Shown here in pieces: positions 17,436 through 26,258 of a DNA stretch of 64,000 nucleotides; the stretch's first letter is position 1, and the number at the start of each line of letters is the position of its first letter. The stretch is from Thermoanaerobacterium thermosulfurigenes (GTDB lineage: Bacteria; Bacillota; Thermoanaerobacteria; Thermoanaerobacterales; Thermoanaerobacteraceae). The DNA lies in contig NZ_JBPODR010000007.1 of assembly GCF_051201035.1 (NCBI RefSeq), forward strand, positions 1-64,000, given 5' to 3'. The position numbers and the translations under genes were made by a program. The notes beneath the pieces are model-generated. The model was not told where the DNA came from and searched no databases. It was given only the letters and a program-made list of their open reading frames with translations.

Positions 17436-18488
17436 ATGAAAACAAGTGAACTTCTGGCTATGGTTGTAGAAAAAGGCGCATCTGATTTGCATATAACAGT
17501 TGGCGTTCCTCCGGTACTTAGGATTAATGGGCAACTTATAAAACTGGATTTACCTCAATTAACACCTCAAGATACTGAAGAAATAACAAAAGATTTGCTT
17601 TCAAGCGATGAGCTAAAAAAACTTGAAGATGCAGGTGATATTGACCTATCGTATTCAGTAAAAGGGCTAGGAAGGTTTAGGATAAATGCTTATAAGCAAA
17701 GGGGAACATATAGCCTTGCCATAAGATCTGTCGCTTTGAGAATTCCGACAATTGATGAATTAGGACTTCCAGAAGTGATTAAAGATCTTGCGCTTAAAAC
17801 CCGTGGTCTCATAATTGTTACAGGGCCTACAGGCAGCGGAAAATCTACGACATTGGCATCTATGATCGATTTAATAAACGAAGAACGTAATTGTCATATA
17901 TTGACCCTGGAAGATCCTATTGAATATTTGCATAAGCACAAAAAAAGTATAGTAAATCAAAGAGAAATCGGGCATGATGCTTTGTCATACGCCAGTGCAT
18001 TAAGGGCAGCATTAAGAGAGGACCCTGATGTGATACTGGTTGGAGAAATGAGGGATCTTGAGACGATACAGATAGCTATAACAGCGGCTGAGACGGGGCA
18101 TCTTGTGTTATCCACTTTACATACCATAGGTTCGGCAAAGACTATCGACAGGATTATAGATGTTTTTCCGCCGCATCAGCAACAGCAGATAAAAGTACAG
18201 CTTTCAAATGTCTTAGAAGGGATTATATCGCAGCAATTATTGCCTAAAATAGATAATTCAGGGCGAGTCGTCGCCGTAGAAGTTATGATAGCTACACCTG
18301 CAATAAGAAATTTAATAAGAGAAGGGAAGTCATTTCAAATACAATCGATGGTGCAGACAGGGAATAAATTTGGAATGGTGACAATGGATATGTGGATATC
18401 GCAGCTATTAAAGAGAAATTTGATTTCTATGGACGATGCACTTACATATTGTGTTGATAGAGAAAACTTTTCTCGATTAGTAGTATAA
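17436..18488 (+). CDS. pilT: Type IV pilus retraction ATPase PilT
   Basis: A 350-residue twitching-motility ATPase. It begins MKTSELLAMVVEKGASDLHIT, has Walker A GPTGSGKST (about residues 130-138), Walker B VILVGEMRD and the PilT-type C-terminal AIRNLIREGK. Retraction of pili drives twitching and DNA uptake. The gene lies between the extension ATPase and the platform protein in one operon. Confidence 0.95.
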   Translation: MKTSELLAMVVEKGASDLHITVGVPPVLRINGQLIKLDLPQLTPQDTEEITKDLLSSDELKKLEDAGDIDLSYSVKGLGRFRINAYKQRGTYSLAIRSVALRIPTIDELGLPEVIKDLALKTRGLIIVTGPTGSGKSTTLASMIDLINEERNCHILTLEDPIEYLHKHKKSIVNQREIGHDALSYASALRAALREDPDVILVGEMRDLETIQIAITAAETGHLVLSTLHTIGSAKTIDRIIDVFPPHQQQQIKVQLSNVLEGIISQQLLPKIDNSGRVVAVEVMIATPAIRNLIREGKSFQIQSMVQTGNKFGMVTMDMWISQLLKRNLISMDDALTYCVDRENFSRLVV

Positions 18489-18513
18489 GATAATGCTTGA
18501 AAGGGTGGCTCAG

Positions 18514-19728
18514 ATGCCAACTTATACATATAAGGCAAGGGATATGGATGGAAATCTTATAACAGGCACTTTGGAACTTGATACATTATCGTCATGTGTA
18601 GACAGCTTGAAGCAGAAAAACTATTATATATTAGATGTCAAAGAAAAAGTGGAGAAGAAGGATATTTTTGAAAGTATCAATTCTTCACGTAAAGTGAAGG
18701 TAAAGGATATAGCTGTGTTTTGCAGGCAGTTTTCTGTTCTCATAAATGCAGGTATTCCTATTGTTGCATCACTTGCTACTTTGTCTGAGCAAGTTGAAAA
18801 TAAAAGGTTGAAAAAAGCCTTAACTGATGTATATGAAGATGTGCAGAAGGGTAAAACCCTTTCAGAATCAATGAGAAAACATCCAGATGTATTTCCAATG
18901 CTTTTATTCAATATGATAGAAGCAGGAGAAGTAAGTGGTACTTTAGACAAAGTATTAAATGAGATGGCTGAACATTTTGAGAAAGAAAACAATTTAAACC
19001 AAAAGATAAAATCAGCTTTAGCATATCCTGCGATTGTATCCATCGTTGCAGTATTGGTAGTCGTATTTCTTGTTACAAATGTCCTTCCTACATTTGTAGG
19101 CATGTTTAAAAATGCAGGAGCACAATTACCGACGCCGACATTGATACTTTTAGGATTAAGCGATTCTATAGCACATTATTGGTATGTTTATTTAGGGAAT
19201 ATTGTATTATTAATCTTTGTACTTTTAAGAACTATAAAAACAGATAGGGGAAGAGAATTATTTGATTTTTTGATGTTAAAGATACCAATATTTGGCCCAC
19301 TAAATGTGAAGATCATTACATCAAGGTTTACAAGGACGTTATCAACACTTATAGGTTCAGGGATTCCATTGATGGAATCATTGTCTGTTGTAGAAAAAGT
19401 AGTGGGGAATACTGTTGTGGCGAATGGCTTAAAAAAAGCTGAAGAAGAGATAAAAAGGGGAAACGGGCTTGCATTGCCTTTAAAGAAAATCGATATATTT
19501 CCGCCAATGGTTATTCAAATGATAAAGGTTGGAGAAGATTCGGGATCACTGGACAGTATATTAAAGAAAACGGCGGATTTTTACGACAGCGAAGTTGATA
19601 CAGCTGTATCCCAGATGACTACATTGATTGAACCATTAATAATAGTCTTACTGGCGTCAATAGTAGGATTTATAGTAGTATCCATAGTGATGCCGATGTT
19701 CCAGATGTACAATTTTATAGGTCAATAA
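18514..19728 (+). CDS. pilC: Type IV pilus inner-membrane platform PilC
   Basis: A 404-residue GspF/PilC protein with two T2SF repeats, each ending in hydrophobic segments (about residues 165-220 and 365-395). It starts MPTYTYKARDMDGN, typical of PilC. ATG 18514 follows AAAGGGTGG, while the ATG at 18493 lacks one. PilC couples the ATPases to pilin insertion and extraction. The pilin gene is next. Confidence 0.93.
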   Translation: MPTYTYKARDMDGNLITGTLELDTLSSCVDSLKQKNYYILDVKEKVEKKDIFESINSSRKVKVKDIAVFCRQFSVLINAGIPIVASLATLSEQVENKRLKKALTDVYEDVQKGKTLSESMRKHPDVFPMLLFNMIEAGEVSGTLDKVLNEMAEHFEKENNLNQKIKSALAYPAIVSIVAVLVVVFLVTNVLPTFVGMFKNAGAQLPTPTLILLGLSDSIAHYWYVYLGNIVLLIFVLLRTIKTDRGRELFDFLMLKIPIFGPLNVKIITSRFTRTLSTLIGSGIPLMESLSVVEKVVGNTVVANGLKKAEEEIKRGNGLALPLKKIDIFPPMVIQMIKVGEDSGSLDSILKKTADFYDSEVDTAVSQMTTLIEPLIIVLLASIVGFIVVSIVMPMFQMYNFIGQ

Positions 19729-19755
19729 ACAAATTATGGGAAGGGGGTGAAAAGA

Positions 19756-20148
19756 ATGGCATGGTTTGTGAAGGCATTGAATAAAGATGAAAAAGGTTTT
19801 ACATTGATTGAATTGATTGTAGTAATAGCAATACTTGGAATACTTGCAGCAATCGCAGTACCGAGAGTAACAACATCATTGAGTAATGCAAAAGCGAGTG
19901 CAAATAAAGCAAGTTTGAAGATCATACAGGATGCTGTAGAAAGATACTATGTAGAAAATAACAATACATATCCAACAGATCTTCAAACTTTAGTTAATAG
20001 TGGATACTTAGACAGTTTGCCTAAAACAGCTGAAGGTGATAACTTCCAATATAATGCAACTACAGGAATAGTTTCAATTCCTAATGGTGATGCTGGTGCT
20101 GGTAGTTCGCAATCAAGTGGCAATTCTGGATCGTCTAACAATTCTTGA
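19756..20148 (+). CDS. pilA: Major type IV pilin PilA
   Basis: A 130-residue prepilin. The class III leader ends DEKG before FTLIELIVVIAILGILAAIA, with Glu5 of the mature protein. The C-terminal part is Ser/Asn/Gly-rich, lacks the disulphide loop of Gram-negative pilins and resembles clostridial pilins. AGGGGGTGA precedes ATG 19756. A strong hairpin just after the gene and its place before the minor pilins suggest it is the main subunit. Confidence 0.92.
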   Translation: MAWFVKALNKDEKGFTLIELIVVIAILGILAAIAVPRVTTSLSNAKASANKASLKIIQDAVERYYVENNNTYPTDLQTLVNSGYLDSLPKTAEGDNFQYNATTGIVSIPNGDAGAGSSQSSGNSGSSNNS

Positions 20149-20170
20149 TAATTAATTTAGTATTTTGTTT

Positions 20171-20189
20171 CGGGCACCAATGGTGCCCG
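20171..20189 (+). other. Perfect GC-rich hairpin after pilA
   Basis: CGGGCACCA and TGGTGCCCG are perfectly complementary with a single base between them (8 or so usable pairs). There is no T run, so it probably protects or terminates part of the pilA mRNA, allowing pilin to be made in excess of the downstream genes. Confidence 0.65.
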
Positions 20190-20215
20190 CATATACCTAT
20201 ATCAAGGAGGCAGAA

Positions 20216-20971
20216 ATGTTTATTCTATATATACTTGTTTTTGTATTTGGCACAATAATTGGTAGTTTTTTAAATGTAGTCATATACAGGTTTCCCAGGA
20301 ATGAGTCAATTGTTTATCCTCCATCACATTGTACAAATTGTGAAAGTGAGTTAAAGCCGTATGATTTAGTTCCCATAGTAAGCTACATATTTCTAAGAGG
20401 CAGATGTAGATACTGTGGAAATAGAATATCAATAAGATATCCTATTGTTGAACTTTTAACAGGACTCATATATCTTATTTTATTTATCTATTTTGGCATA
20501 TCTATAAAGTCGCTGTCGTATGCATTTTTAGAATCATTATTGATTGTCATAACATTTATGGATATGGAACATAAGATAATACCAAACAAAGTAATTTTGA
20601 TAGGATTAATAGCTGGAGTAGCATTTAGGTTGATTATGATTAATTACGGCGTATGGGACTACATTGTAGGTTTTTTAGTAGGTGGTGGAGTGCTTCTTTT
20701 TATATCTTTATTGTCAGGAGGAGGAATGGGCGGTGGAGATATAAAACTTATGGCTATGATTGGTCTTTTTATAGGCTGGAAGCTTACTATATCAACGCTT
20801 TTTCTGGCAGTTGTATTAGGTGCCGTTGGCGGTATCGTCTTGGTTTTGTTTAAAATAAAAACGAGAAAAGATTATATACCTTTTGGACCGTATATAAGCA
20901 TTGCCTGTATTATCTCTATATTATACGGATACGATTTGCTAAATATGTATATAAAGCTTATAAGAGGTTGA
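20216..20971 (+). CDS. pilD: Prepilin peptidase/N-methyltransferase PilD
   Basis: A 251-residue polytopic aspartic protease that cuts prepilin leaders and methylates the new N-terminus. The cytoplasmic zinc loop CTNC...CRYC is present, as are both catalytic Asp regions (FMDMEHKIIPN and GGGDIKLMAMIG). It has about seven or eight membrane segments. AAGGAGG supports ATG 20216. Confidence 0.94.
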   Translation: MFILYILVFVFGTIIGSFLNVVIYRFPRNESIVYPPSHCTNCESELKPYDLVPIVSYIFLRGRCRYCGNRISIRYPIVELLTGLIYLILFIYFGISIKSLSYAFLESLLIVITFMDMEHKIIPNKVILIGLIAGVAFRLIMINYGVWDYIVGFLVGGGVLLFISLLSGGGMGGGDIKLMAMIGLFIGWKLTISTLFLAVVLGAVGGIVLVLFKIKTRKDYIPFGPYISIACIISILYGYDLLNMYIKLIRG

Positions 20972-20975
20972 AAGA

Positions 20976-21443
20976 ATGCAAAGATGTGTGAAAGCAAATG
21001 AAAGTGGATTAACTCTAATAGAGTTAATAACGATAGTATCGATATTTTCTATCATCGTATTGATAGCAGTTCCAAAGACAGATTTTTTCAATGCAAAAAC
21101 TTCGGAAATGCGTCTAAAAATGTTGGCGTACGAACTTATAAGTGACATAAGGTATGTCCAATACAAAAATATATATGAAAACGAAAGCTTGTATTTAACC
21201 ATACAGACTGATCATAAAGGGTATTACATAAATAAACCAGGTACAATGGTAAAAAGAGTAAAGACAAAGAAGTTTCCTGATGGAATAACTATGTACAGCG
21301 ACAATTCAGCACAAATATCCTTTTCAAATCAAGGAGCTCCAATACCTGGTGGCTGCACTATAAGCTTATTAAATTCAAATAAAAGGTTAGACATAACCAT
21401 TTTGCCTGCTACAGGAAGAGTAATGATAAAGGGGAATTATTGA
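20976..21443 (+). CDS. Minor prepilin, GspH/FimT type
   Basis: A 155-residue prepilin-like protein. The leader ends NESG before LTLIELITIVSIFSIIVLIA, followed by a beta-rich C-terminal half. It lies 4 bases behind pilD and leads a run of four minor prepilin genes, likely the priming tip complex of the pilus. The exact minor class is uncertain. Confidence 0.85.
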   Translation: MQRCVKANESGLTLIELITIVSIFSIIVLIAVPKTDFFNAKTSEMRLKMLAYELISDIRYVQYKNIYENESLYLTIQTDHKGYYINKPGTMVKRVKTKKFPDGITMYSDNSAQISFSNQGAPIPGGCTISLLNSNKRLDITILPATGRVMIKGNY

Positions 21444-21454
21444 GGTGAAGCAAA

Positions 21455-22096
21455 TTGAAATATTTAAAGAATGCGTTTGGCATGACACTTATTGAAGTTC
21501 TTGTAGCAATAGCTCTATTTTCGATTGCAGCTATACCTCTATTAGGTGTGTTCCATGAATCAGTAATTACAAATGCAGATTCTAAAATAAGAACAAAGGA
21601 AGCTACAATAGCTCAAAGCATAGCAGAAGACATAAAAGCGGGAAATACAAATGTGTCCAATTGGAATATACCTGATGGTTATTATTTGCTAGAAGATCCC
21701 GATCAGTCAAAAATTGATATGGGAAATGGAGTCACAGAGTACAAAATTACCATTGGCAAATTGCAATCAAATGCACAACCTTTTGTGTTGTATGCTGTTG
21801 CACCATCTGCAGAAATTAGTGGTTACACACCGCCTAAAGTATATACAAACAATGGAAATTATGATGATATAATAAACCGGTTAAAAGATATTGTAACTTT
21901 AATTATAGTTATAACGTGGGCAACATTGTTTACTCTTTTTGTTGTACTTCCTAAATTAGGATTAAGTGGTGTAATAACGATCGTTAATAATATAATTGAT
22001 TCATGGAATAAAAATATTAGAACATTAAAAGATATAGCTACAAGTGCTTCAAAAAGTGTGAATCTAAGTATTCCTTGGTGGTTAAAATGGTGGTGA
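21455..22096 (+). CDS. Minor prepilin with an extra C-terminal membrane segment
   Basis: A 213-residue protein with the prepilin start (FGMTLIEVLVAIALFSIAAI, PilV/GspI-like). TTG 21455 follows GAGGTGA. Unusually, a second hydrophobic stretch (about residues 145-172, IVTLIIVITWATLFTLFVVL) sits near the C-terminus, followed by an amphipathic end. Normal pilins have only the N-terminal helix, so this one could stay in the membrane. It overlaps the next gene slightly. Confidence 0.78.
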   Translation: MKYLKNAFGMTLIEVLVAIALFSIAAIPLLGVFHESVITNADSKIRTKEATIAQSIAEDIKAGNTNVSNWNIPDGYYLLEDPDQSKIDMGNGVTEYKITIGKLQSNAQPFVLYAVAPSAEISGYTPPKVYTNNGNYDDIINRLKDIVTLIIVITWATLFTLFVVLPKLGLSGVITIVNNIIDSWNKNIRTLKDIATSASKSVNLSIPWWLKWW

Positions 22097-22551
22097 TAAA
22101 AGACGACAAAGGTTTTACTTTAGTAGAATTATTAGTAACTTTAGCATTATTAGGACTTGTAATTTCAATTTATTCTCTTTTATATTATTCGGGTTACAAT
22201 TCATATAAGGATACGCAAAATAATATAGATATCGAACAAAATGTGAGATATGCCATGAATTATATTGTCAATCAGATTGATAAAGGACCATCATCAATAA
22301 ATATTATAGATAATGGTCATGGACTTAATATAGGTGGCAGCTATATACAATTTGATACAATTAATAATAAGATTTATTTAGATCAAAATCGAGGCCATGA
22401 AATTGCTACAAACATTGTTGAATTTAATGTAAACTTGAAAAGCGGTAATGTGTTAAACGTTGAGATTGTAGGCCAAAATAGAGATGGGACAGGAAAATTT
22501 TCATTATCAACTGATATTTTCCTTAGGAAGAGTGTTGTAAATGTACAATAA
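22087..22551 (+). CDS. Minor prepilin (PilW/GspJ-like)
   Basis: A 154-residue prepilin-like protein: leader ending DDKG, then FTLVELLVTLALLGLVISI. Translation is probably coupled to the previous gene, whose stop at 22096 lies just inside this frame. The C-terminal domain is short and beta-rich. Several start codons are possible (22075, 22078, 22087); I used the ATG. Confidence 0.8.
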   Translation: MVVIKDDKGFTLVELLVTLALLGLVISIYSLLYYSGYNSYKDTQNNIDIEQNVRYAMNYIVNQIDKGPSSINIIDNGHGLNIGGSYIQFDTINNKIYLDQNRGHEIATNIVEFNVNLKSGNVLNVEIVGQNRDGTGKFSLSTDIFLRKSVVNVQ

Positions 22552-23116
22552 CAAAGGTTCTGCCCTAATATTTACGTTAATGGTCATTTTAATATTAACC
22601 ATTTTAGGTATTTCTATTTTAGAACTTTCATTAACCGAATTTAAAATTTCTGCTTCATATGGCAATGATGTTTTATCAAGATATGCTGCTGAGGCAGGAC
22701 TTGATATTTTAAAATCAGAATTTAACACAAATCTACTTAATAATTTAAAAAGCAATGCTCAAAAAATTATTGATAGCAATTATGATAAAGGGAATGGAAC
22801 TTATAAGATTAGTATGGATCAATTGTATTCTTTGATATTTAACGACACAAAAAATTATTTATACAGTAATGTTTTTAATAAATATTTAAATGAAGGTAAT
22901 GTTGCTTTAGGTAATACAGAGCAAATTTACAATATTAGCAGCATTTCGTTTAATCAAGAAGAAGGGATGCAATACAATATTCATATTGAAACTATTGGCA
23001 TTTACAGGAATATAAAAAGTTATGGTCATGCAGATATTATTTTAAATCTTCAAGCTTCTGGCAATCCAATTGCTATCAGTAGTTGGATTATCGACAATAC
23101 ACCACCATTAAATTAA
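22541..23116 (+). CDS. PilX-like minor pilus assembly protein
   Basis: A 191-residue protein with one N-terminal membrane helix (SALIFTLMVILILTILGISIL) preceded by NNKG, and the E residue and YAAEAG motif of the PilX N-terminal family. It overlaps the gene before it by 11 bases. Such proteins act with the minor pilins in pilus priming and adhesion; the specific role here is inferred from position. Confidence 0.8.
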   Translation: MYNNKGSALIFTLMVILILTILGISILELSLTEFKISASYGNDVLSRYAAEAGLDILKSEFNTNLLNNLKSNAQKIIDSNYDKGNGTYKISMDQLYSLIFNDTKNYLYSNVFNKYLNEGNVALGNTEQIYNISSISFNQEEGMQYNIHIETIGIYRNIKSYGHADIILNLQASGNPIAISSWIIDNTPPLN

Positions 23117-23130
23117 AGGAGAGATTAGAA

Positions 23131-23406
23131 ATGGAGTTAAAAAATTATATGGAAGAAGCAGTTAAAGATGTTATCGACAATGTATTAAAAGATTTAGATG
23201 TATGTAAATGCGACAAATGCAAACTTGATATAATGTCATTAACGTTAAACAATTTACCTCCGAAATATTATGACACAGAAAAAGGTGAGATATACACAAA
23301 AGTCAATGAATTGAAAAGGCAATTTGAGGTAGATATCATTAGTCAGATCACGAAAGCTGCTTTTTACGTTAATCAACATAAGCGCCATGGAGAGGATCTT
23401 AGATGA
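23131..23406 (+). CDS. ComFB-domain protein
   Basis: A 91-residue protein, MELKNYMEEAVKDVIDNVL, with the ComFB pattern: a CKCDKCKLDI cysteine motif and ALxLNxLPPKY-like stretch (LTLNNLPPKYY). AAGGAGAG precedes ATG 23131. ComFB lies in the Bacillus competence locus, and ComFB-domain proteins were more recently reported as cyclic-dinucleotide receptors in cyanobacteria. Inside a pilus operon with a cyclic-di-GMP riboswitch, a receptor role is an attractive inference. It overlaps pilM by 4 bases. Confidence 0.85.
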   Translation: MELKNYMEEAVKDVIDNVLKDLDVCKCDKCKLDIMSLTLNNLPPKYYDTEKGEIYTKVNELKRQFEVDIISQITKAAFYVNQHKRHGEDLR

Positions 23407-24362
23407 TAGGTATCGATATAGGCAGTTTTTACACTAAAATTGGCAGTTGTGATAAAAAAAATGATAAATTAAATAATATGGTACTGGAAAAAACACCTCA
23501 AAATTGCATTAGAAATGGATATTTAAGTGATATAAATTTATTGTCTGACTTTTTGAATGAAACATTAAAAAAGAAATTTGCAAAGGAAAAGAAATTGTCT
23601 TTTTGCATTTCAAGCACAGATATAATAATTAGAGAAATAATAATGCCATTTATGAAAGATGATGAATTAAAGAATGCTTTAAAATATGAAATTGATCAGT
23701 ATATACCTAATTCAGATGATTATATTGTTGACTATAAGCAGATTGAGCATGATGAAGATGGTAAAAAGATAAAAACAATTATTGTGGCAGCACCGAAAGA
23801 AATGATATTCGGGTATTTGAAATTAGCTAAGGGATTGAAATTTCGCTTGGAAGTTATAGATATATATAGCAATTGTATTTATAAGTCGATAAAAAAATTA
23901 TGTAAACCAACAGGAAGTACGTCTGTAATAAATATTGGTGCAGAGTATACAGATATTACGATAATAAATGAAGGTAAATATGCATTTAGCAGGATAGTAA
24001 AATTCGGAGGAAATGATATAAATGAGATAATTGCCAATACATACGATACAGACTTTAAAACTGCTGAAGAATATAAAAGGGAAAAACCTTTTTTTATAGA
24101 TAATGAAGATTATGCTGGCCTTAGAGAGAACACTGAAAAATACGTAAACAGTAAACTGAGTGAAATATCAAGAGTGTTTGATTTTTTTGAATCATCGTAC
24201 CATAAAAGTATAAATGAGATTTTTCTAATTGGTGGAACTACAAGACTTACAGGGCTTAAAAGATATATAGAAGATTATTTTAAGATACCTGCTTTAAGCA
24301 ATGATGACGATTTATATACATATTTTATGCCTGTGTTTGGTTCTTTGATTAGGGGGGAGTAA
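23403..24362 (+). CDS. pilM: Type IV pilus assembly protein PilM
   Basis: A 319-residue actin/FtsA-like protein beginning MIGIDIGSFYTKIG, the phosphate-1 loop of the ASKHA fold, with a late FLIGGTTRLTGL nucleotide-binding stretch. PilM sits on the cytoplasmic face and binds the PilN tail, linking the ATPases to the membrane complex. Overlap with the ComFB gene suggests coupled translation. Confidence 0.92.
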   Translation: MIGIDIGSFYTKIGSCDKKNDKLNNMVLEKTPQNCIRNGYLSDINLLSDFLNETLKKKFAKEKKLSFCISSTDIIIREIIMPFMKDDELKNALKYEIDQYIPNSDDYIVDYKQIEHDEDGKKIKTIIVAAPKEMIFGYLKLAKGLKFRLEVIDIYSNCIYKSIKKLCKPTGSTSVINIGAEYTDITIINEGKYAFSRIVKFGGNDINEIIANTYDTDFKTAEEYKREKPFFIDNEDYAGLRENTEKYVNSKLSEISRVFDFFESSYHKSINEIFLIGGTTRLTGLKRYIEDYFKIPALSNDDDLYTYFMPVFGSLIRGE

Positions 24363-24363
24363 T

Positions 24364-24894
24364 TTGAAAGACATCAATCTTATACCAGATGAAATAAAAT
24401 TACTTGACGAAAAAAGGAAAAGAAGTACATTTACCATGATAGGCTTTTTGATTGTGGCTTTTGTGCTAATTTTTATTTTGCTTTTGCCAAGTATGTATAT
24501 CAATAATTTAGAAAAGCAAAAGTCTACCTTAAACAACCAATTAAATAGTTTAAAAGCAAAGAAAGACATGTATTCAACTATTAAAAGCAAAGAAAATTAT
24601 TATTCACAAAAAGAAAAAATAATAAAATATTTATCTGATAAAAAATTGAATATGACAGAAATTTTAAATGACATCTCGGCTAATATTCCAGAAAATGTTT
24701 CAATTAAGGATATGAAATTTAATGGGAGTGTGTTGGAAATAACAGGTGATTCTTATATGAACAAATATTTATCGGATTTTATGTTGAATTTGAGAAAATT
24801 AAAATATGTAGATGATGTTAATCTCTTAGACACAAAGAAATCTGATAGTGGTTTGATTCAATATACTTTGCAAATTAAGCTTAAGGTGGTATAA
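24364..24894 (+). CDS. pilN: Type IV pilus assembly protein PilN
   Basis: A 176-residue single-pass membrane protein. The N-terminus MKDINLIPDEIKLLDEKRKR carries the conserved INLIP motif that docks PilM, followed by one membrane helix (about residues 22-42), a coiled coil and a ferredoxin-like periplasmic-type domain. TTG start at 24364, one base after pilM. Confidence 0.9.
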   Translation: MKDINLIPDEIKLLDEKRKRSTFTMIGFLIVAFVLIFILLLPSMYINNLEKQKSTLNNQLNSLKAKKDMYSTIKSKENYYSQKEKIIKYLSDKKLNMTEILNDISANIPENVSIKDMKFNGSVLEITGDSYMNKYLSDFMLNLRKLKYVDDVNLLDTKKSDSGLIQYTLQIKLKVV

Positions 24895-24898
24895 TTAT

Positions 24899-25690
24899 AT
24901 GAAATTGACAACGAGAGAAAAAATGCTAATAGGTGTATTGTTTATTGTCGCCTTCTTTGGTTTATATTATCAGTTTGTTTTGACAAAACAACTGGTGGTT
25001 ATAGATAAATTAAGGCGTGATGTTATGAGTTTACAGACAGAGGTGAATGATTACAATACATTAAGTGTAGATAAAATGAAAAACCGCTTATCAGAGATTG
25101 ATAGTCAAATTGAAATATGCAATGAGGAACTTCCTGATTATGAAAATATTGAAGACTTTGTAGTTTTGCTTGATGATGCAATTACTAAAACTGGCGTAAA
25201 TTTTGAGGAGTTGAATTTTAATTCAACTGATAATCAATTACAGAGTCCTGAAAATCAAACAAATAATAACAAAATCAGCAAGACAAAATATGTAGAAATT
25301 CCTGTCAATATAAAAGTTGCAGGCGACTATTCAAAAATATCGAATTTTATTGAAGAAGTACAATCAATGCAAAGGCTTAACAATATAAAATCATTTGAGA
25401 TAAGTAAAGACAATGAATCTAATAATTTGCTACTTAATATAGATATTGTGATATATTCTATGAGCAAAAAAGGCGGAAGTAATTTGAATCCACGTGAAGC
25501 AAGTGGGAAAAGTGATCCATTTAAATCATTAGTTGAAGTGAATAATGGAAATCAAAATACAAACGCCAATTCAAATAATCAGAATTCTTTGCAAGGAATT
25601 GATATAAACAAAATTATTTCAGATAGTATAAACAGTGCAATAAACAATGTTTCTAAAATTGCACCACCTACACCAACAAATAAGCAGTAA
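24899..25690 (+). CDS. pilO: Type IV pilus assembly protein PilO
   Basis: A 263-residue single-pass protein: a short cytoplasmic start (MKLTTREKM), membrane helix (about residues 8-26), coiled coil and a ferredoxin-like domain, then an Asn/Ser-rich low-complexity tail (residues about 215-263). PilO pairs with PilN to form the alignment complex. The long flexible tail is longer than in many homologues. It closes the pilus operon before aroK. Confidence 0.88.
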   Translation: MKLTTREKMLIGVLFIVAFFGLYYQFVLTKQLVVIDKLRRDVMSLQTEVNDYNTLSVDKMKNRLSEIDSQIEICNEELPDYENIEDFVVLLDDAITKTGVNFEELNFNSTDNQLQSPENQTNNNKISKTKYVEIPVNIKVAGDYSKISNFIEEVQSMQRLNNIKSFEISKDNESNNLLLNIDIVIYSMSKKGGSNLNPREASGKSDPFKSLVEVNNGNQNTNANSNNQNSLQGIDINKIISDSINSAINNVSKIAPPTPTNKQ

Positions 25691-25722
25691 GAAAGTTATG
25701 CGTATTGGAGGATAAAATTTTA

Positions 25723-26238
25723 ATGAAGAACATCGCATTAACCGGATTTATGGCTACAGGAAAGACAGTTGTTGGCAAAAGAGTTGCCGATATTTTAAGT
25801 TTTGGCTTTATTGATACTGACGATTTGATTGAAAAAATTTCAGGCATGAAGATTACGGAAATTTTCGATAAATACGGTGAAAAATATTTTAGGGGAATTG
25901 AAAAAATTGCTGTTGCAAGAGCTTCCAGACTAAAAAATCATGTTATATCAACAGGTGGTGGTGTTGTATTAAATCCTTCTAATATAGTGCAATTGAGGAA
26001 ACATGGTGTAGTTATATGTTTAAAGGCGAATCCGGAGGTAATTTTAAGAAATATTGGTAATAATGATAAAAGGCCTATACTTGCTAACGGTGATGTGTAT
26101 GAAAAGATAAAAGCTCTTTTAGCGGAAAGACAGCACTATTATGAGTTTGCAGATTATACTATAGATGTTTCAGATATGTCTATAAATGATGTAGCTTTGA
26201 CAGTAGTAGATGTATATTCGAAATTAAAAACAAGATAA
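25723..26238 (+). CDS. aroK: Shikimate kinase
   Basis: A 171-residue P-loop kinase that phosphorylates shikimate at the 3-hydroxyl. Walker A is GFMATGKTVVGK, then DTDDLIE, FRGIE, STGGGVV and the LID region RPIL. ATG 25723 follows TTGGAGGA by 10 bases; the upstream in-frame TTG at 25705 is itself part of that site. It may be co-transcribed with the pilus genes, as the gap after pilO has no terminator. Confidence 0.94.
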   Translation: MKNIALTGFMATGKTVVGKRVADILSFGFIDTDDLIEKISGMKITEIFDKYGEKYFRGIEKIAVARASRLKNHVISTGGGVVLNPSNIVQLRKHGVVICLKANPEVILRNIGNNDKRPILANGDVYEKIKALLAERQHYYEFADYTIDVSDMSINDVALTVVDVYSKLKTR

Positions 26239-26258
26239 AAAGTCGAGGGCAGAGGAAT

